Notes under the pieces: model-generated
Databases searched by the model: none
What the model was told of the DNA's origin: nothing
Seen by the model: only the letters and a program-made list of their open reading frames with translations
Shown here: piece by piece, positions 1-8,768 of the stretch
How positions within the stretch are numbered: the stretch's first letter is position 1
Layout of the letters: each line of letters begins with the position of its first letter
Source: an uncultured Sphingomonadaceae bacterium
Lineage (GTDB): Bacteria; Pseudomonadota; Alphaproteobacteria; Sphingomonadales; Sphingomonadaceae
Assembly (NCBI GenBank): GCA_938003725.1
Contig: CALKXX010000009.1
Location: 1 to 42,926 of the forward strand
Direction: 5' to 3'
DNA length: 42,926 nucleotides
Made by a program: the position numbers and the translations under genes

Positions 1-334
1 GGTTCTGGCGAAATCAGACATGGGTATTGCGGCACGCTATGCCGAACTGGTCGAGGATGCAGATATGCGCCGGGTCCTATTTGGCCGGATCAAATCCAGT
101 TGGGAACAGACGCGTGACATCTTGCTGGAAATTACGGATCAACCGCATTTGCTTGCCAAAAACCCATCGCTTTTCAACAGCATAGAACTACGCCTGCCTT
201 ACATAGAACCACTGAACCATTTGCAAATTGAACTCATGAAACGACTGCGGGCGGGCGAAGATGATCCGCGCATCGGCGAAGGCATACAACTCTCACTTAA
301 TGCGATTGCCACAGCGCTCAGGAATAGCGGTTAA
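1..334 (+). CDS. ppc: Phosphoenolpyruvate carboxylase, C-terminal end (5' truncated by window)
   Basis: Frame is open from base 2; C-terminus SIELRLPYIEPLNHLQIELMKRLR...GIQLSLNAIATALRNSG is typical of PEPC. Confidence 0.9.
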   Translation, partial: VLAKSDMGIAARYAELVEDADMRRVLFGRIKSSWEQTRDILLEITDQPHLLAKNPSLFNSIELRLPYIEPLNHLQIELMKRLRAGEDDPRIGEGIQLSLNAIATALRNSG

Positions 335-497
335 GCAGATGTAACCCGGCTTTGAATACACTATACCAACCGGCGAGCCGAATAACTTCGCGCACCGTCG
401 CCAATTGATGGGTGATCATGGATCGGTATTTCCCGGGCGTGCAACGGACTAGCCGATCCCGTTCTGTTATTGCTTGGCCGCTGGTAATTTGATACTC

Positions 498-513
498 TTA
501 ACTGATCAGTTAA
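498..513. promoter_or_regulatory. Perfect 16-bp palindrome TTAACTGATCAGTTAA, candidate repressor operator upstream of the CYP153-like gene
   Basis: Sequence equals its own reverse complement; lies about 31 bp before the ATG at 545. Confidence 0.5.
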
Positions 514-544
514 ACTGCACTGGCTAACCAGATAGGACTACGTC

Positions 545-1873
545 ATGGCCGAAGCCGATCCTTCATCGCAATTGAAACGCCCCAAGATTAGCTACCGTAA
601 ACCGGCACGTGATCATTATCTGGAGCGCGGTGATGCGGTAACGCCGGCCAGTGAGCTTGAACTGGATAGAATTGATTTTGTCGATGTTGAACCGTGGCGA
701 CAGCATAAGATGTGGGACCGCTTTGATCGACTACGCCGCGAAGACCCGATTCATTACACACCCGATAGCCCGGTCGGACCCTATTGGTCGCTAACCCGAT
801 ATGCAGATGTGAAGGCGGTCGATGTTGACAATGAGCGCTTTTCGTCGGACTCTAAATATGGCGGAATCACGCTGGGCCCGCCGATTGAAGCGTTTACCGG
901 TGAAAGTTTTATCGCAGCGGATGACCCAAATCACTGGGCACAGCGCAAACCGATGCAACCCGCCGTCGCTCCCGCTTTGCTGCGCCTTGAATTTGAGCCA
1001 CTGATCAGAAAGCGGACACAGGCATTGCTTGATTCCTTGCCAGATAATGAGCCATTCGATTGGGTGGAGAAAGTCTCAACAGAGCTGACCGCCATGATGT
1101 TGGCGACATTGCTCAACTATCCGCAGGAACGGAGGCGCGAACTGACCCGCTGGTCGGACGTTACCACAAATCCTTTTGACCCGGATATTTGCCCGGGGGG
1201 ACGGGAACAATGGTTGCGAGAGCTTAATGAGTGTCTGACCACCTTTTCGGCTATTTATGCCGAGCGCAAATCGGCATCACCTGCCGACGACCTAATGAGC
1301 CTGTTGGCGCATGGACCAGCGACCAAAAACCTGACCCCGCAAGAATTATTGGGAAATGTCATCTTGCTGATCATTGGCGGCAATGACACGACGCGCAATA
1401 CGATGACCGGCGGACTTTATGCATTGAATAAATTTCCAGGCGAATTTACCAAACTTAAGGCAGGTCCCAGCCTTATTCCCAATATGGTTTCCGAAATGAT
1501 CCGTTGGCAGACGCCGCTGGCCTATATGCGGCGTACGGCGCTCGAAGATGTGGTGATACGCGACAAAACCATCCGCAAGGGTGAGCAAGTTGCGATGTGG
1601 TACATTTCGGCCAATCGTGACGAAGACTTCTGGGAAGAGGATCCGAAAAGACTGATCATCGATCGCAAACAAGCAAAGGACCATATCTCTTTCGGCTTTG
1701 GTATCCACCGCTGCTATGGCAATCGCCTCGCGGAGCTACAGCTGCGGATTTTATGGGAAGAAATTCTGAAGCGTTTCGACCATGTTGAGGTAGTTGACGA
1801 ACCCAGCCGAACCTCAAGCGCCTTTGTACATGGTTATACGTGGATGCCCGTGGTGTGTCACCGAAAACCTTAA
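545..1873 (+). CDS. Cytochrome P450, CYP153-like (alkane/fatty-acid omega-hydroxylase family)
   Basis: I-helix GGNDTTRNTMTGG and heme-binding FGFGIHRCYGNRLAELQLRILWEEIL are characteristic of CYP153. Confidence 0.88.
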   Translation: MAEADPSSQLKRPKISYRKPARDHYLERGDAVTPASELELDRIDFVDVEPWRQHKMWDRFDRLRREDPIHYTPDSPVGPYWSLTRYADVKAVDVDNERFSSDSKYGGITLGPPIEAFTGESFIAADDPNHWAQRKPMQPAVAPALLRLEFEPLIRKRTQALLDSLPDNEPFDWVEKVSTELTAMMLATLLNYPQERRRELTRWSDVTTNPFDPDICPGGREQWLRELNECLTTFSAIYAERKSASPADDLMSLLAHGPATKNLTPQELLGNVILLIIGGNDTTRNTMTGGLYALNKFPGEFTKLKAGPSLIPNMVSEMIRWQTPLAYMRRTALEDVVIRDKTIRKGEQVAMWYISANRDEDFWEEDPKRLIIDRKQAKDHISFGFGIHRCYGNRLAELQLRILWEEILKRFDHVEVVDEPSRTSSAFVHGYTWMPVVCHRKP

Positions 1874-3267
1874 ATTGCTTCCAACCTTATTGGCAAACCA
1901 TCCTTGGGTTGCGGTATCGGGAACACCTGCCAATCCGGCGTGTAATCCGGGCCACCCTGCAAAGTGATGCGGTTTTGTGTCAACAGGCTGTGCACCAGGA
2001 TTTTGATCTGCATATAGGCAAAGTGCAATCCAAGACACATATGCGCACCGCCGCCAAATGGAACCCAGGCATATTTGTGACGCCCTGCGCTATTTTCCGG
2101 TGTAAAACGTAGCGGATCAAATTTATCGGGTTCGGGCCAATGCTTTTCCATCTTATGGACGAATTGCGGGCTGATCCCTACATTGGTTCCAGCCGGGATG
2201 ACATAGTTGCGGAACGTAAACTTTTTGACCGCTCGCCTGGGGATGCTCGGCACGGGCGGCACTAGGCGCAGTGCTTCCTTAAAGGCCATCTCAGTAAGTT
2301 CCAGTTTCCCCAGATCAGCATAGGCCAATGGTTCACCGGCGGGCGCAATCTTGAGACACTCCTCCCGCAATTTGTCCTGCCACTCAGGGTGTTTCGCAAG
2401 CAAATAGATAAAGCTGGTCGCCGATGACGTGATCGTGTCATGCGCGGCCATCATCAGGAAGTTCATGTGATCGATGACCTCATCCTCGGTCAGCAACTCG
2501 CCATTTTCATGGGTCGCGAGGCAAATTTGAGTAAAAATATCCTCGCCGCGCTTTTCCCGGCGTTCTTTCACCTGCGGGGTGAAATAACTCAACAGATATT
2601 CGCGTGCTTTGACCCCTTTCCACATCTTTGTGAAAGGGATGGGGGACCGTGCCACACCAACGGACGCCTGCACCTCATCAACGAAAGCTTTATTGATCTT
2701 GTCTGCTTCTGGCCCCCAAGGGATACCCAGAATGGAGCTTGCCGCAATGTCCAGAGACAAGGACTTGATTGCGGGGTAAAAGTCAAAGGACGTACCGTTC
2801 CACTGATTGACGCGGTCGGAGATACCCTGATTGAGCACCTCGCAATGATGCTTCATCGGACCCTGCTTGAACGCGACCGACAGAGCTTTGCGATCCGCTC
2901 TGTGGCGCTCAAAATCCATCAGCATCAATCCGCGCGGGAACAGGTTGTTGAGCACCGGTCCCCAGCCTTGCTCACTAGAGAAAATCTTATCCTTGTTGAA
3001 CATGACCAGTTCGGTGGCATCCGCCCCTAGCAGCATCACATTGTCCTTGCCAAAGCTATAGGTACGATAGACCGAGCCATGTTTCTCAAACATCTTGCGG
3101 CCGAATCCGATCGGATCCTTGATCACCTGCAAGGTGGTGCCCAGGACAGGGATCCCTTCTTCTCCGGGAATATGCGCCAATTGGTCCTTACTTGGTGGCT
3201 TTATCCAATGCGGGTTCGCCGTTTCCGTATAGGGATGTCCGTGGGGCTGATCTACAACTGTCGCCAA
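1870..3267 (-). CDS. Cytochrome P450 (different family from the upstream CYP153-like gene)
   Basis: I-helix AAHDTITSS, EALRLVPPVPSIPRR, heme motif FGGGAHMCLGLHFA. Start codon appears to be TTG with AGGAG upstream. Confidence 0.87.
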   Translation of the reverse strand: MATVVDQPHGHPYTETANPHWIKPPSKDQLAHIPGEEGIPVLGTTLQVIKDPIGFGRKMFEKHGSVYRTYSFGKDNVMLLGADATELVMFNKDKIFSSEQGWGPVLNNLFPRGLMLMDFERHRADRKALSVAFKQGPMKHHCEVLNQGISDRVNQWNGTSFDFYPAIKSLSLDIAASSILGIPWGPEADKINKAFVDEVQASVGVARSPIPFTKMWKGVKAREYLLSYFTPQVKERREKRGEDIFTQICLATHENGELLTEDEVIDHMNFLMMAAHDTITSSATSFIYLLAKHPEWQDKLREECLKIAPAGEPLAYADLGKLELTEMAFKEALRLVPPVPSIPRRAVKKFTFRNYVIPAGTNVGISPQFVHKMEKHWPEPDKFDPLRFTPENSAGRHKYAWVPFGGGAHMCLGLHFAYMQIKILVHSLLTQNRITLQGGPDYTPDWQVFPIPQPKDGLPIRLEAI

Positions 3268-3457
3268 GGCGTAATGCTCCTGCTTATCAAGGGAATAGTA
3301 ACAATATAACTACTTTCATGAATGTCAGCAAGGACTCCCGTTCATTACCTATTCAAAGGATAGTCGTTATAAAATGGGGCAAATCAAAAGATGTTGAGAC
3401 TCAGCGGGTTTGGCACCGCTACACAGGTCTGAAAGATGACATTACAGGGGATATGAT

Positions 3458-4273
3458 ATGGGGAAATCTGCATTTTCTAGGATTTGGAAGCCTGCGATCA
3501 TGGCCAGTGCGGCTCTTGGTCTAAGCGGCTGCATATATGGCCCTGGCGGAGGTGGATATTATGGCGACGGCTATGTAAACGGCGCTGACTATCAATGCGA
3601 TCCCTATGCCCCATTTGACGACTATTATGCTTGCGACAACAGCTATGGATATGTGAATATCGGCTTTGGCGGCGGCTGGTATGATAATTATTACTATCCC
3701 GGCTATGGGCGCTATCTGTTTGATCGGGGCGGTCACCGACATGTGATGCGCAACCATCACCGGCGCCATTGGGCACGGCAAAGAGCCGATTACGGATCGC
3801 GCCATGGCCGCAGAGGCCATCATCGCCGCAACTGGACGGCGGAACAACGCGAAGAATGGCGCGACGCCTCACCAGAAGAACGTGCGGAAATTCGCGAGCA
3901 GCGAAGGAATGAACGACGCGCCCGTGGCAACGAAAGGCGCGGGGATGGCGCGGTCAGAGGCCGCGGTGGTCGGGGATCTGGTCAAGATGTCCGCAATCGC
4001 GGCGTCCGCGGGGAAACCGTTCGCGGAAACGGTGGACGGCGCAGTGCCGGGAACCGGGCAACCGGGAACCGAGCTAGTCAGGGACGTGCCGTTCAAGGCA
4101 GAGGGCAAGCACAAAGTCGCGGCGCTGTCTCGCGCCGTCCAGCAGCACAGGCAAGACCAAATCGTGCGCCGGCTGTTCGTGCTGCATCGCGACCACCTCG
4201 CGCAGCTAGACAAGCCCCGCGCGTATCGCCCAGAGCACCGCGCGTCGATCGCAGCAATGTCAATGACGACTAA
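3458..4273 (+). CDS. Putative lipoprotein with Gly/Tyr-rich N-terminal part and Arg-rich low-complexity C-terminus
   Basis: Lipobox-like LGLSGC; GGGGYYGDGY segment; long RGRGGRGSGQDVRNRG... region; AGGGGAT upstream of ATG. Confidence 0.65.
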   Translation: MGKSAFSRIWKPAIMASAALGLSGCIYGPGGGGYYGDGYVNGADYQCDPYAPFDDYYACDNSYGYVNIGFGGGWYDNYYYPGYGRYLFDRGGHRHVMRNHHRRHWARQRADYGSRHGRRGHHRRNWTAEQREEWRDASPEERAEIREQRRNERRARGNERRGDGAVRGRGGRGSGQDVRNRGVRGETVRGNGGRRSAGNRATGNRASQGRAVQGRGQAQSRGAVSRRPAAQARPNRAPAVRAASRPPRAARQAPRVSPRAPRVDRSNVNDD

Positions 4274-4280
4274 AGCTTAG

Positions 4281-4308
4281 GCGAGGCCGGACTAACGTCC
4301 AACCTCGC
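4281..4308. terminator. Hairpin between convergent genes, possible bidirectional terminator
   Basis: GCGAGGCCGGAC-TAAC-GTCCAACCTCGC (2x2 internal mismatch) followed by GTATTTT. Confidence 0.5.
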
Positions 4309-4321
4309 GTATTTTCGGGAG

Positions 4322-4672
4322 TTACTGACCAATTGTGACGCGGCCCACGCGATACCCGCGTTCACGCATTTCCTTCACATAGTCCTTATTGGCATCGGCA
4401 ATCTCGGCACGATATTCCGAACGAGCATCATTGCGATCCTCGTCATCGGTGGCGCGCCGTAAATCCTTTCGCAATTCATGCTCGGCCTCTTGCACGTCAG
4501 AAATATAATCAAACCAGAAATTATTTCTTACATTGCCAATTGGCTGTGTGCGGATTGGCTCGTGATCGACATCATGAGAGGGATGCGCGAAGGCAGGATA
4601 TCCCGCAAACAAACCGGTCGTCAGAATAGCGGACGTCATCATAGTCGCAGTTATTTTGGGTGAGATAGTCAT
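4322..4672 (-). CDS. Small secreted protein of unknown function
   Basis: Internal start MTISPKITATMMTSAILTTGLFAGYPAFAHP gives a signal-peptide-like N-terminus with GAGGAGACC upstream; the longer ORF (to 4777) is less likely. Confidence 0.65.
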   Translation of the reverse strand: MTISPKITATMMTSAILTTGLFAGYPAFAHPSHDVDHEPIRTQPIGNVRNNFWFDYISDVQEAEHELRKDLRRATDDEDRNDARSEYRAEIADANKDYVKEMRERGYRVGRVTIGQ

Positions 4673-4955
4673 ATTGGTCTCCTCATGATTTTCGACCCGG
4701 GCAAAGTGTTCGGCATCAGCTTTCCCTGTGGTGAATGCACGGAATGTTGCGGTAGACTGCACCGAGAGAGCGATCAATCCGGCTTTGGGACAATGGCCCT
4801 GTCACATATTTTCCCCATATCTTGGTCTGTCGAGTCCCTCCGATTTGGGTGTTTTACGGTCAAGATACCGCACGCGATCGCGTCAAATTCCCGACATATC
4901 CGGATTGGAGACGTCCTCATCGGACATATGATCGACCCGCGGCTAGGCCGCAGGC

Positions 4956-5405
4956 ATGACGCAAAAGCTATTCTGTTCTTTCTCCATATCCGCGGCACTG
5001 GCCTTGGCTTTCGCGGCTCATCCCGCGCATTGTAGAGCGGGCATATCGGATCCCGTCACGGCACAATTCAATATCTGCACAAATGCGAAACGCATTAACT
5101 GTGTCGTCGATGGCGATACGCTCTGGTTCCGGGCACAAAAGATTCGTATCGCAGATATTGATACGCCGGAGATATTCTCACCTAGATGCGAGGCGGAACG
5201 AAGGCTGGGGCATCTCGCAAAGAATAGACTGCTGACGCTGCTCAACAAGGGTTCATTCAGGCTGGTCAGCGGAAAAAAGGATATTGATCACTACGGCCGG
5301 CAATTGCGCGTCATATACCGAGCCGGGCAATCCATTGGAAAAATTCTGATTGAGCAAAAGCTAGCACGACAATGGACGGGGTCGCGTGAAAGCTGGTGCT
5401 CCTAA
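4956..5405 (+). CDS. Secreted thermonuclease (SNase)-like protein
   Basis: Signal-like N-terminus, then VVDGDTLWFRAQKIRIADIDTPE and DHYGRQLRVIY motifs. Confidence 0.85.
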   Translation: MTQKLFCSFSISAALALAFAAHPAHCRAGISDPVTAQFNICTNAKRINCVVDGDTLWFRAQKIRIADIDTPEIFSPRCEAERRLGHLAKNRLLTLLNKGSFRLVSGKKDIDHYGRQLRVIYRAGQSIGKILIEQKLARQWTGSRESWCS

Positions 5406-5415
5406 ACCGGGAAGT

Positions 5416-5898
5416 TCATTTTCCGGTTTTTGCCCTCAACGTTATGGTCGCCCCTATGGTACCACCGTCGCTTGGTTGGATCGAGAGCGATTCCGTAACT
5501 ATCGCGCGCGATTCCAAACCGGCCAGCCACGAAAATAGTGCCGTCGATTTCGCCGAGCTAATGACAATATTGACCCGCCCACCGGTTTGCGGGTCTATCC
5601 GGCTAACCGCGAACCCGGCCTCGCCGGCACTCTGGCCCACCACAATGTCGGGAGCGCCGCGCACCAAAGACTGCCCATCCGTCAATGGTGCATTTATCAA
5701 CGCTACCTTATGTTCAATGACAATTTGCCGAGTGATCGATTCTTCGTAGCGGTCTGCCGCTTGCTCCAACGCTGATAGAAACGGCAGGATAATCGCATAG
5801 ACCAATATGGTGAGTGCCAGCAGAACGCCCGCCATGCTGACCAATATCTTCTCTCTCTGGCTGAGTGCCTGAAACCATTTTTTGATCGAGAGTGTCAT
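5416..5898 (-). CDS. gspM: Type II secretion system protein M
   Basis: Short single-TM protein (FQALSQREKILVSMAGVLLALTILVYAIILPF) overlapping the gspL end by 4 bp. Confidence 0.8.
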   Translation of the reverse strand: MTLSIKKWFQALSQREKILVSMAGVLLALTILVYAIILPFLSALEQAADRYEESITRQIVIEHKVALINAPLTDGQSLVRGAPDIVVGQSAGEAGFAVSRIDPQTGGRVNIVISSAKSTALFSWLAGLESRAIVTESLSIQPSDGGTIGATITLRAKTGK

Positions 5899-7025
5899 GG
5901 CGCACGCACCGTTACATCCGCCAGGGATGTCCCCGTTGCGTCTTGGCGCGCCTTAGCGGTAATCAGGAAACCGAGCTCCTGCAACCCAGTTAAAACCGGG
6001 TCTATGTCTTCATTGCGTACCGCCGATAGCGAAGCCAAAATCACCCCATTGCTTTGATACTCGATGGAACCGAGCGAAACATTAGGATGCTTCTGTAGGA
6101 CGGCGAATATCGCTGACGCCGGAACCGTGAAAATGGCGTTGCCGCGGCTTTCGGCGATCAATCGTTGGTCCAATTGTGTTGCCGCCGTTCGCAATTGAGC
6201 TTCCGGCCCCAAGACAGACCGCGCCGCCGAAAGCGCAGCGGCGTCTGCATCGCTTGCCGCAAAATGATATTTGGACAATGGGATAATTGGAATCAACAGC
6301 GAGATGACCAGCAATGCGGCAATCATTGCTGTTACCATCTTTTTTTGTATCGGCGGCAGTGCATCGCGCTTTGTTTTCTTTACAAAATGTCCAGCACGCA
6401 AATTCAACACTTGATCCGGGTTTAATAAACCTAGCGTGTTTTCCAAATCTGGATTGGACAGCCTGACTGCCTGGTCAGCACCGGGAATATGAGCACGCAA
6501 TGCCGGTTCGTCAGGTGATATCCAACGCTCGCCGCGCACCAATATGTCAAAACCAAAGTCTGCGACAACGGCTTGATCTTCACCGGCTGGAATTAGCCAA
6601 CCCGCGGGTGTTACAATGTCTGGATCAATGCCCAAAGACTGCAAATGTACGAGACCCTGTGACAATTTTGCCGGATCAATAGCCACAGTGGCCACTTGAT
6701 CCCCCTCCAACGGAAGGGCGCAAATATGGAGTTGATCCTGATCTAAGCTAGCTTGCTGAGCCTCCGCAATCGCGGCGGCCGTTCGTTGCTTGTCAGTCAG
6801 TTTTTGCTCTAGTGCATGCCATCGTACATGCGTGACAGTGCTAGCCGCCAGCGCGATGATTGTCGTTGGTTCGGGTAACGATGGATCAATTGAGAAGCCC
6901 GCTTCTGAAAGAGGATCTGGGCCATGACCATGCTGAATGACAGAGGCATCCTCCACCACCCACCAATAGAGCGATGCCCCCGCCTCCTCCGGAAATTCAA
7001 CAATGAACAACCTGTCGTCAGTCAT
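5895..7025 (-). CDS. gspL: Type II secretion system protein L
   Basis: GspL-like architecture (actin-like cytoplasmic domain, single TM near 230-250, periplasmic domain); context gspG-gspL-gspM. Confidence 0.8.
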   Translation of the reverse strand: MTDDRLFIVEFPEEAGASLYWWVVEDASVIQHGHGPDPLSEAGFSIDPSLPEPTTIIALAASTVTHVRWHALEQKLTDKQRTAAAIAEAQQASLDQDQLHICALPLEGDQVATVAIDPAKLSQGLVHLQSLGIDPDIVTPAGWLIPAGEDQAVVADFGFDILVRGERWISPDEPALRAHIPGADQAVRLSNPDLENTLGLLNPDQVLNLRAGHFVKKTKRDALPPIQKKMVTAMIAALLVISLLIPIIPLSKYHFAASDADAAALSAARSVLGPEAQLRTAATQLDQRLIAESRGNAIFTVPASAIFAVLQKHPNVSLGSIEYQSNGVILASLSAVRNEDIDPVLTGLQELGFLITAKARQDATGTSLADVTVRAP

Positions 7026-7073
7026 TGAACCGCGGCGGAAATTGCTGGATCTATGATATTGGCTAAGGGACGT

Positions 7074-7538
7074 TTATTCGGCATAAATATCCGCAGCATC
7101 ATCTTCCCCGCCCGGAGCGCTATCTGCCCCCAGTGAATATAGATCATATCCTGGTCCCCGCCGCCCGGGATTGTCATATTGATAGGGTCGGCCCCACGGA
7201 TCTTGTGGCAATTTTTTGATATATCCGCCCTGACGATATCGCGACGTTGAGGCCGATCCACCCGGTGCCGCAATAAGCGCCTGCAAGCCATCACTAGAGG
7301 ATGGGTAGCTGAGATTGTCGAGCCGGTATAATTCCAGCGCTTGTCCCAGTGTCGCAATATCCGCCCGCGCTTTTTCGACCATCGCACGGTCCTGACTGGG
7401 CAGCACATTGATCACTACAATCGTGGTAAGCAACCCCAGAATGAATATCACGACCATTAACTCGACCAGCGTAAAGCCATTTTTTTTGGGCTTTTCAGGA
7501 CTATCATCCATCCCGTTCTCAGAAAGTTCCGTCATCAC
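7074..7538 (-). CDS. gspG: Type II secretion system major pseudopilin G
   Basis: Prepilin motif KKNGFTLVELMVVIFILGLL and the PQDPWGRPYQYDNPG...YDLYSLGADSAPGGEDDAADI C-terminus. Confidence 0.95.
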   Translation of the reverse strand: MMTELSENGMDDSPEKPKKNGFTLVELMVVIFILGLLTTIVVINVLPSQDRAMVEKARADIATLGQALELYRLDNLSYPSSSDGLQALIAAPGGSASTSRYRQGGYIKKLPQDPWGRPYQYDNPGRRGPGYDLYSLGADSAPGGEDDAADIYAE

Positions 7539-7543
7539 TTTTC

Positions 7544-8758
7544 CTATAAACCAGCAAGATTCTGGAGCTGCAAAATGGGTAACAATATGGCCAGTATCAC
7601 GATGGCAACCAAACCACCAAGAGCAACGATGATCAGCGGCTCCAACAATGACAGTGCCGTAGACCTGAAATTATCAAATTCCCGCTCCAGATAATCGGCG
7701 GCGCGGGCCAGCATTTCGTCTAACTGCCCGGACGCTTCACCACTGGATGCCAGATAAACCAGCATCGGCGGAAATACCCCGGTGTCTTTCAACGCTCTCG
7801 ACAAATTTCCGCCACTGCGAATTGCCTCGATCATGTCTTCCGATGCCCTGCGCAGCACTGCGTTGCTGATTGTGTCTTTGGTCAGGCGCAATCCTTCGAT
7901 AATTGGCAAACGGCTCGACACCATAGTCGACAGCGTTCTGGCGAGTCTGGCAGCATGCAAATCACGGATCAAGCGACCAACAAAGGGAATGCGCAACAGA
8001 AATCCATCGAAGCGGTATTTGATTTTCTCTTCCTTGAGCGCCCGCCAGCCCAGAAGCATAAGCAGGGCGAAGATTGCGGCAATCGCCCACCACCAATTTG
8101 CGAGAAACTCCGATAGTGCGATCACTATGCGCGTCACCGTTGGCAATTGCTGGTTCACATCATCAAACTGCTCGACGACTTTTGGTACGACGGCGATCAT
8201 CAACAAAGCCACGACCAACACCGACACAAGCGCCAAGATAATGGGATAGGCCAGTGCGCTGATTAATTTCCCGCGCATCTCCGCCTGTCGCTCCATCAGC
8301 ATCGCCAACCGTTCGGTAATATCCGGCAAGGTGCCGGAACTCTCACCGGCGGAAATCATCGCACGATAGAGCGGCGGGAAACTGTCCGGTTCACGCCGCA
8401 TCGCTTCCGAAAGACGTTGTCCCTCGACAAGGCCCGCATGCACCGAACCAATCCGTTCACGGACATGCGGCTTCTCATTTTGCGCACCAATGGTCCGCAA
8501 TGCTTCTTCGAGCGGTGTGACCTGCACAAGCGAAGATATCTGGCGGGTAAACAGTGTCAATTCTTTCGTCCCCAGCTTCCGCCGCCGGAACAGGCCCTTC
8601 CCGGTGCTCTCCGACTTCACTGTCGCGGCATCCATTCTCACCACATAGAAGTTACGTTCGGCCAGTTTGGCGCGGGCCTCATCATCATTGACCGCTGTCA
8701 ATTCACCTGTCTTTTGCCGCCCATTTGGGTCAATCGCGGTGTAAGAGAAATTCGGCAC
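7544..8758 (-). CDS. gspF: Type II secretion system inner membrane protein F
   Basis: MPNFSYTAIDPNGRQKTGEL..., LTLFTRQISSLVQV, GEASGQLDEML, PLLIVALG-type C-terminus. Confidence 0.95.
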   Translation of the reverse strand: MPNFSYTAIDPNGRQKTGELTAVNDDEARAKLAERNFYVVRMDAATVKSESTGKGLFRRRKLGTKELTLFTRQISSLVQVTPLEEALRTIGAQNEKPHVRERIGSVHAGLVEGQRLSEAMRREPDSFPPLYRAMISAGESSGTLPDITERLAMLMERQAEMRGKLISALAYPIILALVSVLVVALLMIAVVPKVVEQFDDVNQQLPTVTRIVIALSEFLANWWWAIAAIFALLMLLGWRALKEEKIKYRFDGFLLRIPFVGRLIRDLHAARLARTLSTMVSSRLPIIEGLRLTKDTISNAVLRRASEDMIEAIRSGGNLSRALKDTGVFPPMLVYLASSGEASGQLDEMLARAADYLEREFDNFRSTALSLLEPLIIVALGGLVAIVILAILLPILQLQNLAGL

Positions 8759-8768
8759 CGTGCAATCC

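Noticed and set aside
322-419. Short minus-strand ORF (MITHQLATVREVIRLAGWYSVF...) after ppc
   Set aside because: Too short, no recognisable family and no clear RBS; could be a remnant but unsupported.
2440-3030. 196-aa plus-strand ORF
   Set aside because: Fully antisense to a well-supported P450 gene; composition looks like a codon-structure shadow.
3804-4280. 158-aa ORF in another frame, plus antisense ORFs at 3498-3872 and 3869-4213
   Set aside because: Overlap the Arg-rich lipoprotein; high-GC repetitive sequence keeps several frames open, and none has a recognisable domain.
7022-7408. 128-aa minus-strand ORF between gspL and gspG, checked as a possible gspH-K remnant
   Set aside because: Lies almost entirely inside gspG in another frame and has no prepilin motif.
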